Shown here in pieces: positions 26,092 to 34,353 of a stretch of DNA of 64,000 nucleotides. Position 1 is the first letter of the stretch; each line of letters begins with the position of its first letter. The stretch lies in the NCBI RefSeq assembly GCF_007752535.1, contig NZ_CP036426.1, positions 3,472,001 to 3,536,000 of the forward strand. The letters are read 5' to 3'. A model generated the notes under the pieces. That model worked only from the letters and a program-made list of their open reading frames with translations, was not told the DNA's origin and did not search any database. This DNA is from Tautonia plasticadhaerens. GTDB lineage: Bacteria; Planctomycetota; Planctomycetia; Isosphaerales; Isosphaeraceae. A program made the translations under genes and the position numbers.

Positions 26092-26402
26092 CGCTTGACG
26101 AACTTTCCGTTGACGCGTGGCTGCGGCTGGCGGTTGACCTTCGGCTTTGCAGGCACGCAGTTTTCGGCCGGAGCCGCAGGGGTTTTCACCATCGCCTCGA
26201 TCAGCTGCCTGCCCGATTCCGTCAGTTGGCGGTCCAGCTCCAGAACGATATCGCCATGGGCTTTCTCCCGGGATTCCTTGATCGCCTTCCGAAGCGAGCC
26301 GATGCCCTTCAGGACGTCCTTCTGCTGCCGATCAATCCTGGCGATGGCCCAGAGCACCAGCATCAGCGCCAGTGCCAGCAGGATGACCAGCAGGGCGTTC
26401 AT
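26088..26402 (-). CDS. membrane-anchored coiled-coil protein
   Basis: The 104-residue protein starts at the ATG at 26402 (TGATG with the 25-codon gene upstream). It has an N-terminal membrane segment (ALLVILLALALMLVLWAIA), then a charged helix (IGSLRKAIKESREKAHGDI) and a basic Pro-rich end. The layout recalls i-spanin or holin-partner proteins, but the place before terminase and missing partner leave this open. Confidence 0.6.
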   Translation of the reverse strand: MNALLVILLALALMLVLWAIARIDRQQKDVLKGIGSLRKAIKESREKAHGDIVLELDRQLTESGRQLIEAMVKTPAAPAENCVPAKPKVNRQPQPRVNGKFVKR

Positions 26403-26479
26403 CACGCGCGGCTCCCCAGGCAGGCCAGGAGTACGCGGAGCGGTAGCTGGACTGCGAGTCCGAACCAGAGCAGCGGCAT
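26402..26479 (-). CDS. 25-residue hydrophobic peptide, first gene of the late operon
   Basis: ATG 26479 to TGA 26402-26404 codes for MPLLWFGLAVQLPLRVLLAC and five more residues. It is the first open frame after the terminator at 26495-26519 and is joined to the next gene by TGATG. It may be a leader peptide or a tiny membrane protein; ribosome-binding site is weak. Confidence 0.35.
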   Translation of the reverse strand: MPLLWFGLAVQLPLRVLLACLGSRA

Positions 26480-26494
26480 AAGCAAAACCTGTGC

Positions 26495-26519
26495 AAAAAG
26501 AAACCCCGCGTTGGCGGGG
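26495..26519 (-). terminator. intrinsic terminator at the head of the late operon
   Basis: Minus strand: CCCCGC CAAC GCGGGG then TTTCTTTTT. It stands between a promoter at 26645-26617 and the first late gene, so late transcription must read through it. Confidence 0.75.
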
Positions 26520-26616
26520 TGGAGTGAATTCGATGAGGAGGAATGATGCCAGACGGTCCTACAAAAAACGCTCTAAAACCCATGGTTCAGGCGCGCGAAC
26601 CCCTCTTACGAAAAAC

Positions 26617-26645
26617 AGGCTAGCATACGGAAAATTTATGCGCAA
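26617..26645 (-). promoter_or_regulatory. candidate late promoter
   Basis: On the minus strand TTGCGC (26645-26640), a 17-nt spacer and TAGCCT (26622-26617), with TGC before the -10. Transcription would start near 26610 and meet the terminator after about 110 nt, without a convincing gene in between. That promoter-leader-terminator layout is like lambda pR'. Confidence 0.5.
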
Positions 26646-26657
26646 GCGTTTTCGAAC

Positions 26658-27386
26658 TTATGCTGCGTTTATGCCTTCACGCTTCTTCTGCCGCATCTCG
26701 CGGTTCGCCTCGCTCCAGGCGTTCGGGTTCTGCCGGTATTCGTCCGCATCGCGGTTGATGGTGTTGATCGCGTCGGCCATGCGGCGGAACGCATCCAGGA
26801 AGGGCTCCCGATTAGCGCATACCCCGATCACCTGCTTTTCGGTCGGGTGGGAGCTGACCAGGATATCCACCAGGCGGAGGTCTTTGCGGTCGATTTTCTC
26901 CAGCAGCTTGGCGAAACGATCTTCCTTGCTCCAGGCCTCCGGATCGCCGGTGCCGACGTTGGAATAGCGGGCAGCCTCGGTGACCGCGTAGAATGCGGCG
27001 CGCCAATCGGCGTAAATGCTGGCGTGCGTTTGCGAACCGTCGTCCAGAACGCCTTTTTCGATCAGCGATGCCAGGATGGACTGGTTCTTGAACCCGGCAT
27101 GCGTGATGACCCCGTGCAGGATGCGTACCCAGGCGGTACCGGACTGGAAATAGCCGTCGGCGCGGGGAATGGCGATACCGTGCTGCTCAGGCCATCCACA
27201 CGGCACGAAATCGTCGGCATGGCCCGGATGCCGGGCGGTGGCCGCTTGCCCCTGCTTCCGCATCAGCCGCTCGACGGACTGTTTCAGCTGCCTGTTCTCC
27301 GCCAACGTCAGCCGGAGCTGCTTCAGGAGGTCTTTCTTCTTGGCTTGCGTCCAATCATTCTCGGCTTCGGCGGGGGTGTCGGTCAT
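26658..27386 (-). CDS. hypothetical protein just upstream of the late promoter
   Basis: A 242-residue soluble protein. N-terminal coiled coil (LLKQLRLTLAENRQLKQSVE) is followed by a Cys-poor mixed region and a basic helical C-terminus. No family recognised. It occupies the place of late-gene regulators such as lambda Q, directly before the candidate late promoter, so a regulatory role is possible by position only. Confidence 0.6.
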   Translation of the reverse strand: MTDTPAEAENDWTQAKKKDLLKQLRLTLAENRQLKQSVERLMRKQGQAATARHPGHADDFVPCGWPEQHGIAIPRADGYFQSGTAWVRILHGVITHAGFKNQSILASLIEKGVLDDGSQTHASIYADWRAAFYAVTEAARYSNVGTGDPEAWSKEDRFAKLLEKIDRKDLRLVDILVSSHPTEKQVIGVCANREPFLDAFRRMADAINTINRDADEYRQNPNAWSEANREMRQKKREGINAA

Positions 27387-27398
27387 GCGGGGGCTGGC

Positions 27399-27575
27399 TC
27401 AGGTGGGTTTGACCAGCCTTAGCAGTAAATTCCGCGTCAGGCAAGTGACGCTTTGGTGTAAGCGCGGCGTAAATGCACGGTCACGCAGGCCCTTGCGGGG
27501 AAAGGCGGCCGATGTGAACCGCTGCGCCCGTGCTGCCGGTGTTACAAAGCCACTACCGGCTTGGCCATGCGTCAT
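27399..27575 (-). CDS. small basic protein, perhaps Icd/Ash-like
   Basis: A 58-residue protein; the ATG at 27575 overlaps the previous stop (ATGA). The sequence GFVTPAARAQRF and FTPRLHQSVTCLTRN resembles small prophage proteins sometimes grouped near the C4-RNA, Icd and Ash families. I recall this pattern only loosely. It may be a chance frame in structured RNA. Confidence 0.35.
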   Translation of the reverse strand: MTHGQAGSGFVTPAARAQRFTSAAFPRKGLRDRAFTPRLHQSVTCLTRNLLLRLVKPT

Positions 27576-27955
27576 TTGCCGTTGTCCTCCGGCGATAGCG
27601 ATTCCCGCTCCGGCCACGGAAAGGGTTTGCCGTCACGCTGTACGATGCGCATTTCGTCTTTTCGGCCGGTGAATTCGGAATCGAAATTGCGGAAGATCAG
27701 GTCATCACCTCGAATTTCCAAGAGCCTCCAGCCGATCGCGCCACGGTTCGTGAGCATGTCACCCACCCGCGCCTCCGCCTTCGCCACGCTCTCCGGCGGC
27801 AGGTAGCACTTCACGCCTTCCGCCCGGGAGCGGATCGGGTCGCACAGGCGTTCCATCGTGAACGGCGAGCCTACCCGGTCCACGGTCTGGATGTCGTGAT
27901 CGAGCAGCGCGGCCAGGGCGTGGTGGGGCTGGCGGTAGAGGAAACGCTCCGTCAT
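27572..27955 (-). CDS. hypothetical protein in replication operon
   Basis: The protein has 127 residues and starts MTERFLYRQPHHALAALLDH at 27955 (ATGA overlap with the previous gene; the ORF extension upstream is another frame). It has a mixed fold with CDPIRSRAEGVKCYLPPESV. No family recognised. Confidence 0.6.
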   Translation of the reverse strand: MTERFLYRQPHHALAALLDHDIQTVDRVGSPFTMERLCDPIRSRAEGVKCYLPPESVAKAEARVGDMLTNRGAIGWRLLEIRGDDLIFRNFDSEFTGRKDEMRIVQRDGKPFPWPERESLSPEDNGK

Positions 27956-28518
27956 GCCGCCCCCGCGAATCGTGCCTGCAGCTGCCGCTCGCGGGCGTCC
28001 ATTGCCTCGAAGGCACTCAGCAGGGCCTGGAACAACGGCCAATCCTTCCGCTTGAATTCACCGAGCTGGGCTACGGTATCCTCCCTGGCCGCAACTGCTT
28101 TGCGGATATCGGCTTCTGTGTAATTCGCCTTGCCATCCCGCCAGGCGCCGATCCAGATGCTAAGGCCAACGCCCCGCTCCAACGCCATCTGCCCGATGGG
28201 GGAACGCATCAGCCGTTCGGCCAGCGCGGTGTTGGCGTGGCAGAAATACTCCTTCCGGTCCTGCGGGTTCGAGATGACAGTGCTGGACTGCCGCTCGGCC
28301 TTGAGGTGTTCCATGAAATGCGCGATGGTCGGTCGGGTCTTGCAGCTGAGCCGGACCTCTCGCCATGCTGCATCCAGAGCCTGCTCGCTGAATCTGCCCA
28401 AATCGTCGACGTAAGCCTTGATTTGGTCATCGCTCAGCATTCGCATCCCGAAATAGTTGACCATTGGATCGATGACAGCGCGTTTTACTTTGTCGTAGTT
28501 GATTTCCTTAGCTTGCAT
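27952..28518 (-). CDS. replication-associated protein, perhaps helicase loader
   Basis: A 188-residue, largely helical protein. The segment DDQIKAYVDDLGRFSEQALD and then TRPTIAHFMEHLKAE is the kind of helical repeat seen in small phage replication proteins that sit next to an O/DnaD-like initiator, like lambda P or DnaI-type loaders. It directly follows the initiator-like gene and overlaps it by 11 bases. The assignment rests on position and a weak pattern. Confidence 0.5.
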   Translation of the reverse strand: MQAKEINYDKVKRAVIDPMVNYFGMRMLSDDQIKAYVDDLGRFSEQALDAAWREVRLSCKTRPTIAHFMEHLKAERQSSTVISNPQDRKEYFCHANTALAERLMRSPIGQMALERGVGLSIWIGAWRDGKANYTEADIRKAVAAREDTVAQLGEFKRKDWPLFQALLSAFEAMDARERQLQARFAGAA

Positions 28519-29326
28519 TGAAATTCTCCCTCATGCGTTTGTCCTGTGCTATTCGTTCCTCCCTCGCCGCCTTGGCGGAAAGGATGGCGTGCGTGAAATA
28601 CCTGAAACTACCGATATCCCCTCCCTTGGCGGCGATGCGGTCATCCACCGAGGGGATGATGTCCTGCTCGACATCGCATCCGGCGTTGAGCCATTCATCG
28701 ATTTCGGGTGATGCGCGTGCCGCGAGCTGCGGCAGGCGGCCGCAGATGTAATCCCTGACCCGCCGGTGGTCGGGGTGGTTCTGGGCTGGCATCATCCGCG
28801 GTGATTTCGGAGGCGGCGGATGGGTCTCCTCGCGTGTGCGCGCGTGCGCGCCGTTCGCGACGTTGATTCCTTTACTGGATTCATAATTCATGATTCCTAT
28901 ACCTACCATGCAACTGCCGTTATCTAACGGTGCTTTAACGGTTAGGGCACCGTTATTTTCCTCAAGATGCTGATAATGCACCGTGTTTTTTTCGGTCGCC
29001 TCGGGGAGGCTGCTTTCGCGCTCCGTTTTGTGGGGCGATTGGTGCTGGCGGAACTTGTTTATCCAAATGTAAAGCAACGCATCGTGCACATAGAAGGTTA
29101 GGAAGCCCAACCGTGCCAGTTCCGTTAGATAACGGTTAAGTAACGGGAGATCGATGTCGTCGTACGGGAAGATCTGCTTTCTCAGCTTCTTGGGACGGTA
29201 TTCCAGCCGCCCTTCCTTGTCGGCCTCCGTCCACAACCCGATGAAAAGAAGCCTGGCGGCGAAGTCAAGTTCTGCCAAATGCTCGTTTTCGAAGAAGGAC
29301 GGCTTGATGTTGCGTGCTCGTGCCAT
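28508..29326 (-). CDS. phage replication initiator-like protein
   Basis: The 272-residue protein begins MARARNIKPSFFENEHLAEL and continues ARLLFIGLWTEADKEGRLEY, a start I know from many phage replisome-organiser or DnaD-like proteins with a winged-helix N-terminus (residues 1-100). The middle is Pro- and His-rich and disordered (REETHPPPPKSPRMMPAQNH). The C-terminal helical part resembles a DnaD-like tail. Good ribosome-binding site (TAAGGGATT). It likely starts replication; origins may lie in its own gene as in lambda. Confidence 0.7.
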   Translation of the reverse strand: MARARNIKPSFFENEHLAELDFAARLLFIGLWTEADKEGRLEYRPKKLRKQIFPYDDIDLPLLNRYLTELARLGFLTFYVHDALLYIWINKFRQHQSPHKTERESSLPEATEKNTVHYQHLEENNGALTVKAPLDNGSCMVGIGIMNYESSKGINVANGAHARTREETHPPPPKSPRMMPAQNHPDHRRVRDYICGRLPQLAARASPEIDEWLNAGCDVEQDIIPSVDDRIAAKGGDIGSFRYFTHAILSAKAAREERIAQDKRMRENFNAS

Positions 29327-29332
29327 AATCCC

Positions 29333-29449
29333 TTACGCCCCCCTTATGCCGCCGGCAGCATGACCGGATTGCCGCTTGATGTCGCCTGGTATCTCCTGGA
29401 ACCCCCGCCAGATGCGGGGTGACTGGCTCTCGCGCTGTTTCATGGTCAT
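29333..29449 (-). CDS. 38-residue basic protein
   Basis: ATG 29449 (ATGA overlap with the gene before) to TAA 29333-29335. Sequence starts MTMKQRESQSPRIWRGFQEI and ends in a Gly/Arg tail. Coupled translation is the main support. Confidence 0.4.
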   Translation of the reverse strand: MTMKQRESQSPRIWRGFQEIPGDIKRQSGHAAGGIRGA

Positions 29450-29646
29450 GTCCCGCCCGATGGCGGCGGGGTCATGCCTGCCCGCTTCAACTTCTCGTCG
29501 AATTCCCTCCGCAGCGCATCCAGCTGCTTATCGACCGCTTCACAGACCATCGCGGCTTGCGGGGATATCTTCGTTTCCTGGTAGCTCGCCGTTCCGAGCT
29601 TTTTCTTCTCCCGTACGATGATCCCCAGCTGCTCAATGGTTCGCAT
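29446..29646 (-). CDS. small coiled-coil protein
   Basis: A 66-residue protein starting MRTIEQLGIIVREKKKLGTA at 29646, with a long helix (AVDKQLDALRREFDEKLKRA). The start lies inside the end of the ribbon-helix-helix gene. Function unknown; possibly acts with the repressor. Confidence 0.55.
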   Translation of the reverse strand: MRTIEQLGIIVREKKKLGTASYQETKISPQAAMVCEAVDKQLDALRREFDEKLKRAGMTPPPSGGT

Positions 29647-29788
29647 TGGCTGCCTCCTGCTCAATCTGACGGAGAAGGAGCGTTGAGAGGTAGTTGCTCG
29701 GCGAACGGTTCTCGCCCTGGGCCTTCTCCTCAATCCACTTTTGAATTTCCTCGGGAAGATAATAGGTTGCGTTGCTCTTCTTACTCAT
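29633..29788 (-). CDS. ribbon-helix-helix repressor (Arc/CopG-like)
   Basis: The 51-residue protein has a beta strand (NATYYLPEEI) followed by two helices (IQKWIEEKAQG, SPSNYLSTLLLRQI), the RHH DNA-binding fold of Arc, Mnt and CopG. It is the first gene of the leftward replication operon and is divergent from the plus-strand helicase operon. Two inverted repeats in the shared 98-bp region are likely operators, so it probably controls both directions and itself. Confidence 0.8.
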   Translation of the reverse strand: MSKKSNATYYLPEEIQKWIEEKAQGENRSPSNYLSTLLLRQIEQEAANANH

Positions 29789-29803
29789 AGTGTACTATCC
29801 CTT

Positions 29804-29850
29804 AATTAGTGGTTGACTAATTGCATATATTAGATTACGTCTAAAGTCAA
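29804..29850. promoter_or_regulatory. divergent promoter region with operator-like inverted repeats
   Basis: AATTAGT-N5-ACTAATT (29804-29822) is a perfect 7-bp inverted repeat, and TTAGA-N5-TCTAA (29830-29844) is a second, 5-bp one. TTGACT occurs on the plus strand at 29813-29818 and on the minus strand at 29850-29845, the latter with TATGCA at a 17-nt distance. The palindromes overlap these elements, as expected for RHH repression. Confidence 0.6.
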
Positions 29851-29886
29851 GAGCGGCGAGGTTGCCGCGATAATCATGGAGGGAAC

Positions 29887-30042
29887 ATGCAAAAATCACA
29901 TCTCACGCTTGTCGTAAACCGCCTGCCGCGCGCCGAGCAGCTACCGCTCTGGCTTGCCGTGCCGTTCGGGACGCTCTCCCTAATGGCGTTCATGGGCCTG
30001 ATGCTCTTCGGCGTCGCCCTGCTGCATTCGTTCGCCGGGTAG
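29887..30042 (+). CDS. small membrane protein, first gene of the plus operon
   Basis: A 51-residue protein with strong ribosome-binding site (GGAGGG) and one or two hydrophobic segments (LSLMAFMGLMLFGVALLH). It ends four bases before the helicase start. Function unknown. Confidence 0.6.
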   Translation: MQKSHLTLVVNRLPRAEQLPLWLAVPFGTLSLMAFMGLMLFGVALLHSFAG

Positions 30043-30046
30043 CGCC

Positions 30047-31195
30047 ATGGAAGCGATCACCCCATCCGATGATCAGGCGAAAGCGATCCGGGCAATCGTT
30101 GATTGGTTCGGCGATGACAGCCGCGAGGAATTCTATCTGGCCGGTTTCGCCGGGGTCGGCAAGTCCACGATTGCCAACCTCGCCATCGAAGAGATCAAGG
30201 AGCAGCATAACGTCAGCAAGGTGCGAACCGCCGCATATACCGGCAAGGCCGCTTCCGTGCTCCGGAAGAAAGGCATCGAAGACGCCAGCACGATCCACAG
30301 CTTGATCTACACGCCGAAAGTGGATGAAGAGACCGGCGAGCTGAAATTCACCCTGTCGGAGGAGTCTGCGGCGGCGGAAGCAGACCTGATCGTGCTCGAC
30401 GAATGCTCCATGATCGACGACCGCCTGGCCGACGACCTGCGTTCCTTCGGCAAGAAAATCCTCGTCATGGGCGATCCTGGGCAGCTGCCGCCGGTCAATG
30501 GCCAGGGCGCGTTCACCCGCAACGTGCCGGACGTCTTCCTGCATGAAATCCACCGCCAGAGCGCCGAAAGCCCGATCATCGAGCTGGCCACGCTGGCGCG
30601 CCAGGGGCTGCCCATCCCCCGGAACTACCGGAAGGGCGACGTGGAAGCCATGGTGTTGACCAAGGCGACGCAGGAGCTGATCTATCGGGAAACCACCCAG
30701 CCGATCTGCGGCCTGAACCGCGTCCGCTGGACCTATACCCAGCGGATGCGTGCCCGGAAGGGTTTCAGCGGCGAGCATCCTGTGGCAGGCGAGCGGATCA
30801 TCTGCTGCCGGAACAATAACAAAAAGGGCTTGTTCAACGGCGGCATGGGGCAGTTGGTCACCCGGGGAGCGGACATCATCGGCGTGCGCGAGATCTATTC
30901 GCTCACCGTGGACATGGATGATCTGCACGGCACCACGGAGGATTTGCTGACCGACCCCTACCTCTTCGCCCACCACTTCAATGAGGGTAAGGCGCAGAAG
31001 ATCCAGGGCGCGCGGCCGATGCTGAACGAGTTCGATTGGGGATACATCATCACCGCGCACAAGGCTCAGGGCAGTTCCTGGGACCACGTGACGGTGATAG
31101 ATGACAGCGGGGCGTTTCGGGATAACCGCCGCAACTGGCTCTATACCGCCATCACACGGGCGGAGACTGGATTAACACTTTTGATGAGGGACTAA
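30047..31195 (+). CDS. SF1 DNA helicase (Dda/RecD-like)
   Basis: This 382-residue ATPase has Walker A GFAGVGKST at 33-41, Walker B with DECSM near 132-136, motif III GDPGQLPPV and motif VI YTAITRAE near the end. The order and length match T4 Dda-type 5'-3' helicases or the RecD2 core. It probably opens forks or branch intermediates for the replication and recombination genes that follow. Confidence 0.88.
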   Translation: MEAITPSDDQAKAIRAIVDWFGDDSREEFYLAGFAGVGKSTIANLAIEEIKEQHNVSKVRTAAYTGKAASVLRKKGIEDASTIHSLIYTPKVDEETGELKFTLSEESAAAEADLIVLDECSMIDDRLADDLRSFGKKILVMGDPGQLPPVNGQGAFTRNVPDVFLHEIHRQSAESPIIELATLARQGLPIPRNYRKGDVEAMVLTKATQELIYRETTQPICGLNRVRWTYTQRMRARKGFSGEHPVAGERIICCRNNNKKGLFNGGMGQLVTRGADIIGVREIYSLTVDMDDLHGTTEDLLTDPYLFAHHFNEGKAQKIQGARPMLNEFDWGYIITAHKAQGSSWDHVTVIDDSGAFRDNRRNWLYTAITRAETGLTLLMRD

Positions 31196-31197
31196 CG

Positions 31198-31968
31198 ATG
31201 ACCACGCTAGCACTACCGACGATCGGGCATAATGCCCCACCAAGTGACGCCGAAATGCTCCGCGAATCGCTGCTCAGCGCGCACGAATCGCTGCTGACCA
31301 ACGCCGAAAAGCTGGTCGAAAGCGTCGGCCGCATCCCCGAGCGATGCGAGGATGATTCTACCGCCGGAAAGATCGGCGATCTGATCAAGCTGCTGACCGG
31401 GCAGCGGAAGAACCTCGAATCCGCCCGTGTCGCCGAGAAGGAGCCGTTCCTGTCGCTCGGACGCGCGGTAGATGGGTTCTTCAAGGGCTACATCGACCAG
31501 CTGGATGCCGCCAAGACGAAAGCCCAGAAGCCGCTCGACGCCTACCTCAAGCTGAAAGCCGAGGAAGAGCGCCGCCGTCGTCTGGAAGAGGCGGAAGCCC
31601 TGCGTCTTCAGGCGGAGAAGGAAGCCGAAGCCGCCGCCGCCCTGGAAGCGGCCCAACTCCAGCCGCTCGCGGAATCCGCCCTGGATCAGGCCCAGGTGAC
31701 CGAGCAGCAGGCCTTACGCGCCCACGCCTCCGCTGCAGCCAAGCCCGCCGGTATGGCCCAAGCTCGCGGCTCAAGCGGCAGCCTGGCCAGCCTCCGCACC
31801 CGCTGGGTGGGCGAGGTGACTGATCGCAACCAGCTCGATCTGGACGCCCTGCGGGCGCATATCCCGCTGGAAGCCCTGCAGAAGGCGGTCAACGCCTTCG
31901 TGGCGGCCGGTGGCCGGGAGCTGAAGGGTGCCAAGATCTTTGAGAAATCCGAAGCGGTGGTGAGGTAG
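31198..31968 (+). CDS. coiled-coil protein in recombination operon
   Basis: The 256-residue protein has a long charged helix at about residues 110-160 (KAEEERRRRLEEAEALRLQA) and a C-terminal domain (LDALRAHIPLEALQKAVNAF). Proteins of this layout are common before YqaJ-type exonucleases in phages. No enzymatic motif seen. It starts two bases after the helicase stop. Confidence 0.6.
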   Translation: MTTLALPTIGHNAPPSDAEMLRESLLSAHESLLTNAEKLVESVGRIPERCEDDSTAGKIGDLIKLLTGQRKNLESARVAEKEPFLSLGRAVDGFFKGYIDQLDAAKTKAQKPLDAYLKLKAEEERRRRLEEAEALRLQAEKEAEAAAALEAAQLQPLAESALDQAQVTEQQALRAHASAAAKPAGMAQARGSSGSLASLRTRWVGEVTDRNQLDLDALRAHIPLEALQKAVNAFVAAGGRELKGAKIFEKSEAVVR

Positions 31969-31971
31969 GTA

Positions 31972-32886
31972 GTGCAGACGAGCAAAATTGAAACCGGAAC
32001 ACCCGAATGGCATGCCCAGCGTCGGACCGGGATCGGCGGGAGTGATTGCGCCGCCGTCCTCGGGCTCTCCAAATGGAAATCCCCGTATCAGCTCTACCTG
32101 GAGAAGATCGGCGAGGCCGAACCGGAAGACGAAACGTGGGAAATGATGCGGGGGAAGGCGATGGAGCCGCTGTTACGGCAGCATTACGCCGACACTACCG
32201 GGCAGGTCGTCATGCTACCTGATGGTGCAATTCGGAGCGATGCGTATCCTTTCATGATCTACAACCCGGACGGGTTGACCGAAGACCGACTGCAGGAGTT
32301 CAAAACGGCCGCGTACGGCAAGGAATGGGGTGAAGCAGGGAGTGACGAGATCCCGCATGAGTATCTCCTGCAGGTCCAGCACGGCATGATCGTGACGGGA
32401 AGGCAGGTCGCGGACGTCACCGTTTCGATCGCCTCCAACCGGCCGAAATACTTCGTTGTCCAGGCCGATCCCGAGTTGCAGGAGATCATCGTTGAGGCCG
32501 AGGCACAATTCTGGCGGATGGTGGAAGACCGCACCCCGCCCGAGCCCATCTCAAACGAAGATTGCGCCCGCATCTATAGGGCGGTGAGTCTGGGCGCGAG
32601 CACGTTAGCGACGGTAGATATCCAGGAGGCACTGGAGGAGCTGAAAGCACTGAAGGCTGTCGCGAAAAGGGTAGAAACCGAGGAGGAAGCGCTGCAAGTC
32701 AAAATCAAAGCCTATATGGGCGAATGCGAGTCGCTCGTGGACGAAGGTGGGAAGACCTTAGCGACATGGAAACTGGCGAAAGGTGCGGAGCGCATCGACG
32801 CCGCAAGCCTGAGGAAAGAGCAGCCTTCCATAGCTCAGCGATACACCGTTATCGGCGAGCCGAACCGGCGATTCCTGCTGAAATAA
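31972..32886 (+). CDS. YqaJ-type viral recombinase (exonuclease)
   Basis: A 304-residue protein with a GTG start at 31972. It carries the YqaJ pattern: EWHAQRRTGIGGSDCAAVLG near the start, YNPDGLTEDRLQEFKTA (the D and E-x-K of the lambda-exonuclease-like site), and YLLQVQHGMIVTG. The C-terminal third is a coiled coil. It degrades duplex ends to give single strands for annealing. The next gene codes for a likely partner. Confidence 0.85.
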   Translation: MQTSKIETGTPEWHAQRRTGIGGSDCAAVLGLSKWKSPYQLYLEKIGEAEPEDETWEMMRGKAMEPLLRQHYADTTGQVVMLPDGAIRSDAYPFMIYNPDGLTEDRLQEFKTAAYGKEWGEAGSDEIPHEYLLQVQHGMIVTGRQVADVTVSIASNRPKYFVVQADPELQEIIVEAEAQFWRMVEDRTPPEPISNEDCARIYRAVSLGASTLATVDIQEALEELKALKAVAKRVETEEEALQVKIKAYMGECESLVDEGGKTLATWKLAKGAERIDAASLRKEQPSIAQRYTVIGEPNRRFLLK

Positions 32887-32921
32887 TCAATAATCAATCA
32901 ACTCAAAAAAGGAGAAACACC

Positions 32922-34160
32922 ATGAACGATATATCAACCAAAGTGGCCCCCATGGAAAACAGCATGGTCGCGGCATCACCACGAAACGTGCAGAGCCAGA
33001 CAGCCGGAACGCAAGCCCTCATGCAGCGAACGCTTGCAGAGGTACAGGTAGCCGTCATGATGGCAAGGCAATTCCCACGCGATAAGATCGAGGCGCGCGA
33101 AAAGCTGGTGCTGGATTGCAGCCGCGAAGGGTTGGCCAGCGTGGCGACCTACTCTTACGCCCGCGGGGGAACTGAGATAACAGGACCTTCCATCCGCCTG
33201 GCGGAAGCGGCGAAGAACGCATGGGGCAACCTGCAATCGGGCTGGCGGGAACTTTCCCGCTCGAAAGGTGCTGACGGCGTCGGTCAAAGCGAGGTGGAAG
33301 CGTTCGCCTGGGATGCGGAAAACAATACCCGCGAGAGCGTTACGTTCATCGTCAGGCATTGGCGGGATACGAAGGGTGGCGGCTATCCACTAAAGGAAGA
33401 ACGCGACATCAAGGAACTGCTCGCCAACCAAGCCAAGCGCGTAGAGCGCGGATGCATCCTCAACAGCATCGACGGCGACATGATCGAAGCCGCCCTGGCC
33501 CAATGCAACGTCACGCTCACCACGAAGGTGACCGCCACGCCTGAACGCATCGCTTCCATGGTCGCCATGTTCAATGAACTGGGAGTCACGAAGGGTCAGA
33601 TTGAGAAGCGGATTCAACGGCGCGTCGATGCCATCAACCCACCTCTGATCATCTCTCTGACGAAAATCTACAACAGCCTGAAGGACGGCATGAGCAAGGC
33701 TACCGATTGGTTCGAGCCGGAGGAATCGACCGAAGATGCGGCCAAGCCGGGTAGTCGTGCGGAAGCCATCAAGGAAAAGCTCAGGAAGGAAAAGCCAGCC
33801 GCGCAGGAAGGGAAGCCTGGTTACGACCCGGAAACCGGGGAAATCCCCGCTGAAGAGAAGCCCGAAACCCAGCAGGCCGGCACTCAGGCCGAAGTCAAGC
33901 CGAGCGTACCCTTCTCCGCCGCTCTGATCGGCATGAAACCGATGCCCGGGAACACCTCGCAGTTGGATCTGGACGGCTGGGCAGCCGCATGGGAGGCGAT
34001 GTGCCTGGCGGCACCGGATGCGGACAAGCTGCAGCTCCTGCAGAAGAATAACGCCAAGCAGCTGGCTCAGCTGCAGTCGCTGCGGCCTGCCCAGCACCAG
34101 TGGTGCATGGAGGTTTATGCCTCCAGCCTGGAACGCCTAGGAGGAAAGCCGGCGGCGTGA
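32922..34160 (+). CDS. candidate single-strand annealing protein
   Basis: The product is 412 residues from the ATG at 32922 (AAAAGGAG ahead); the longer ORF begins inside the previous gene. Conserved blocks ARQFPRDKIEAREKLVLDCS, YSYARGGTEITGPSIRLAEA and ERDIKELLANQAKRVERGCI recur in phage proteins found next to YqaJ exonucleases. The C-terminus is Pro/Glu/Lys-rich and ends in a small helical domain. I infer a RecT/Erf-like annealing role from the pairing; the family itself is not proven to anneal DNA. Confidence 0.65.
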   Translation: MNDISTKVAPMENSMVAASPRNVQSQTAGTQALMQRTLAEVQVAVMMARQFPRDKIEAREKLVLDCSREGLASVATYSYARGGTEITGPSIRLAEAAKNAWGNLQSGWRELSRSKGADGVGQSEVEAFAWDAENNTRESVTFIVRHWRDTKGGGYPLKEERDIKELLANQAKRVERGCILNSIDGDMIEAALAQCNVTLTTKVTATPERIASMVAMFNELGVTKGQIEKRIQRRVDAINPPLIISLTKIYNSLKDGMSKATDWFEPEESTEDAAKPGSRAEAIKEKLRKEKPAAQEGKPGYDPETGEIPAEEKPETQQAGTQAEVKPSVPFSAALIGMKPMPGNTSQLDLDGWAAAWEAMCLAAPDADKLQLLQKNNAKQLAQLQSLRPAQHQWCMEVYASSLERLGGKPAA

Positions 34161-34333
34161 CGCAGGAGGAGAAAGACCGGAAGATGGGCGAGGTGGTGCG
34201 GCGCGCCATCTCCGCCTGCCTGGAGCATAACGCCTGCGGTGAATTGCTGCTGGGCCTTAACACGGATGGGTATGGCGTTGTGGAGGTGAAAATCCACATC
34301 TGCCCGTCCCGCCAGGAATCAGTTAAACATTAG
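34157..34333 (+). CDS. hypothetical protein, GTG start
   Basis: A 58-residue protein that starts at GTG 34157, overlapping the previous stop (GTGA). Sequence VVRRAISACLEHNACGELLL suggests a helical N-half and a beta end (GVVEVKIHICPS). No family recognised. Confidence 0.55.
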   Translation: MTQEEKDRKMGEVVRRAISACLEHNACGELLLGLNTDGYGVVEVKIHICPSRQESVKH

Positions 34334-34353
34334 GATTGAAGTGGAAAGACAGT

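Noticed and set aside
29990-31087. 365-codon minus-strand ORF
   Set aside because: Antisense to the helicase, which has all its motifs.
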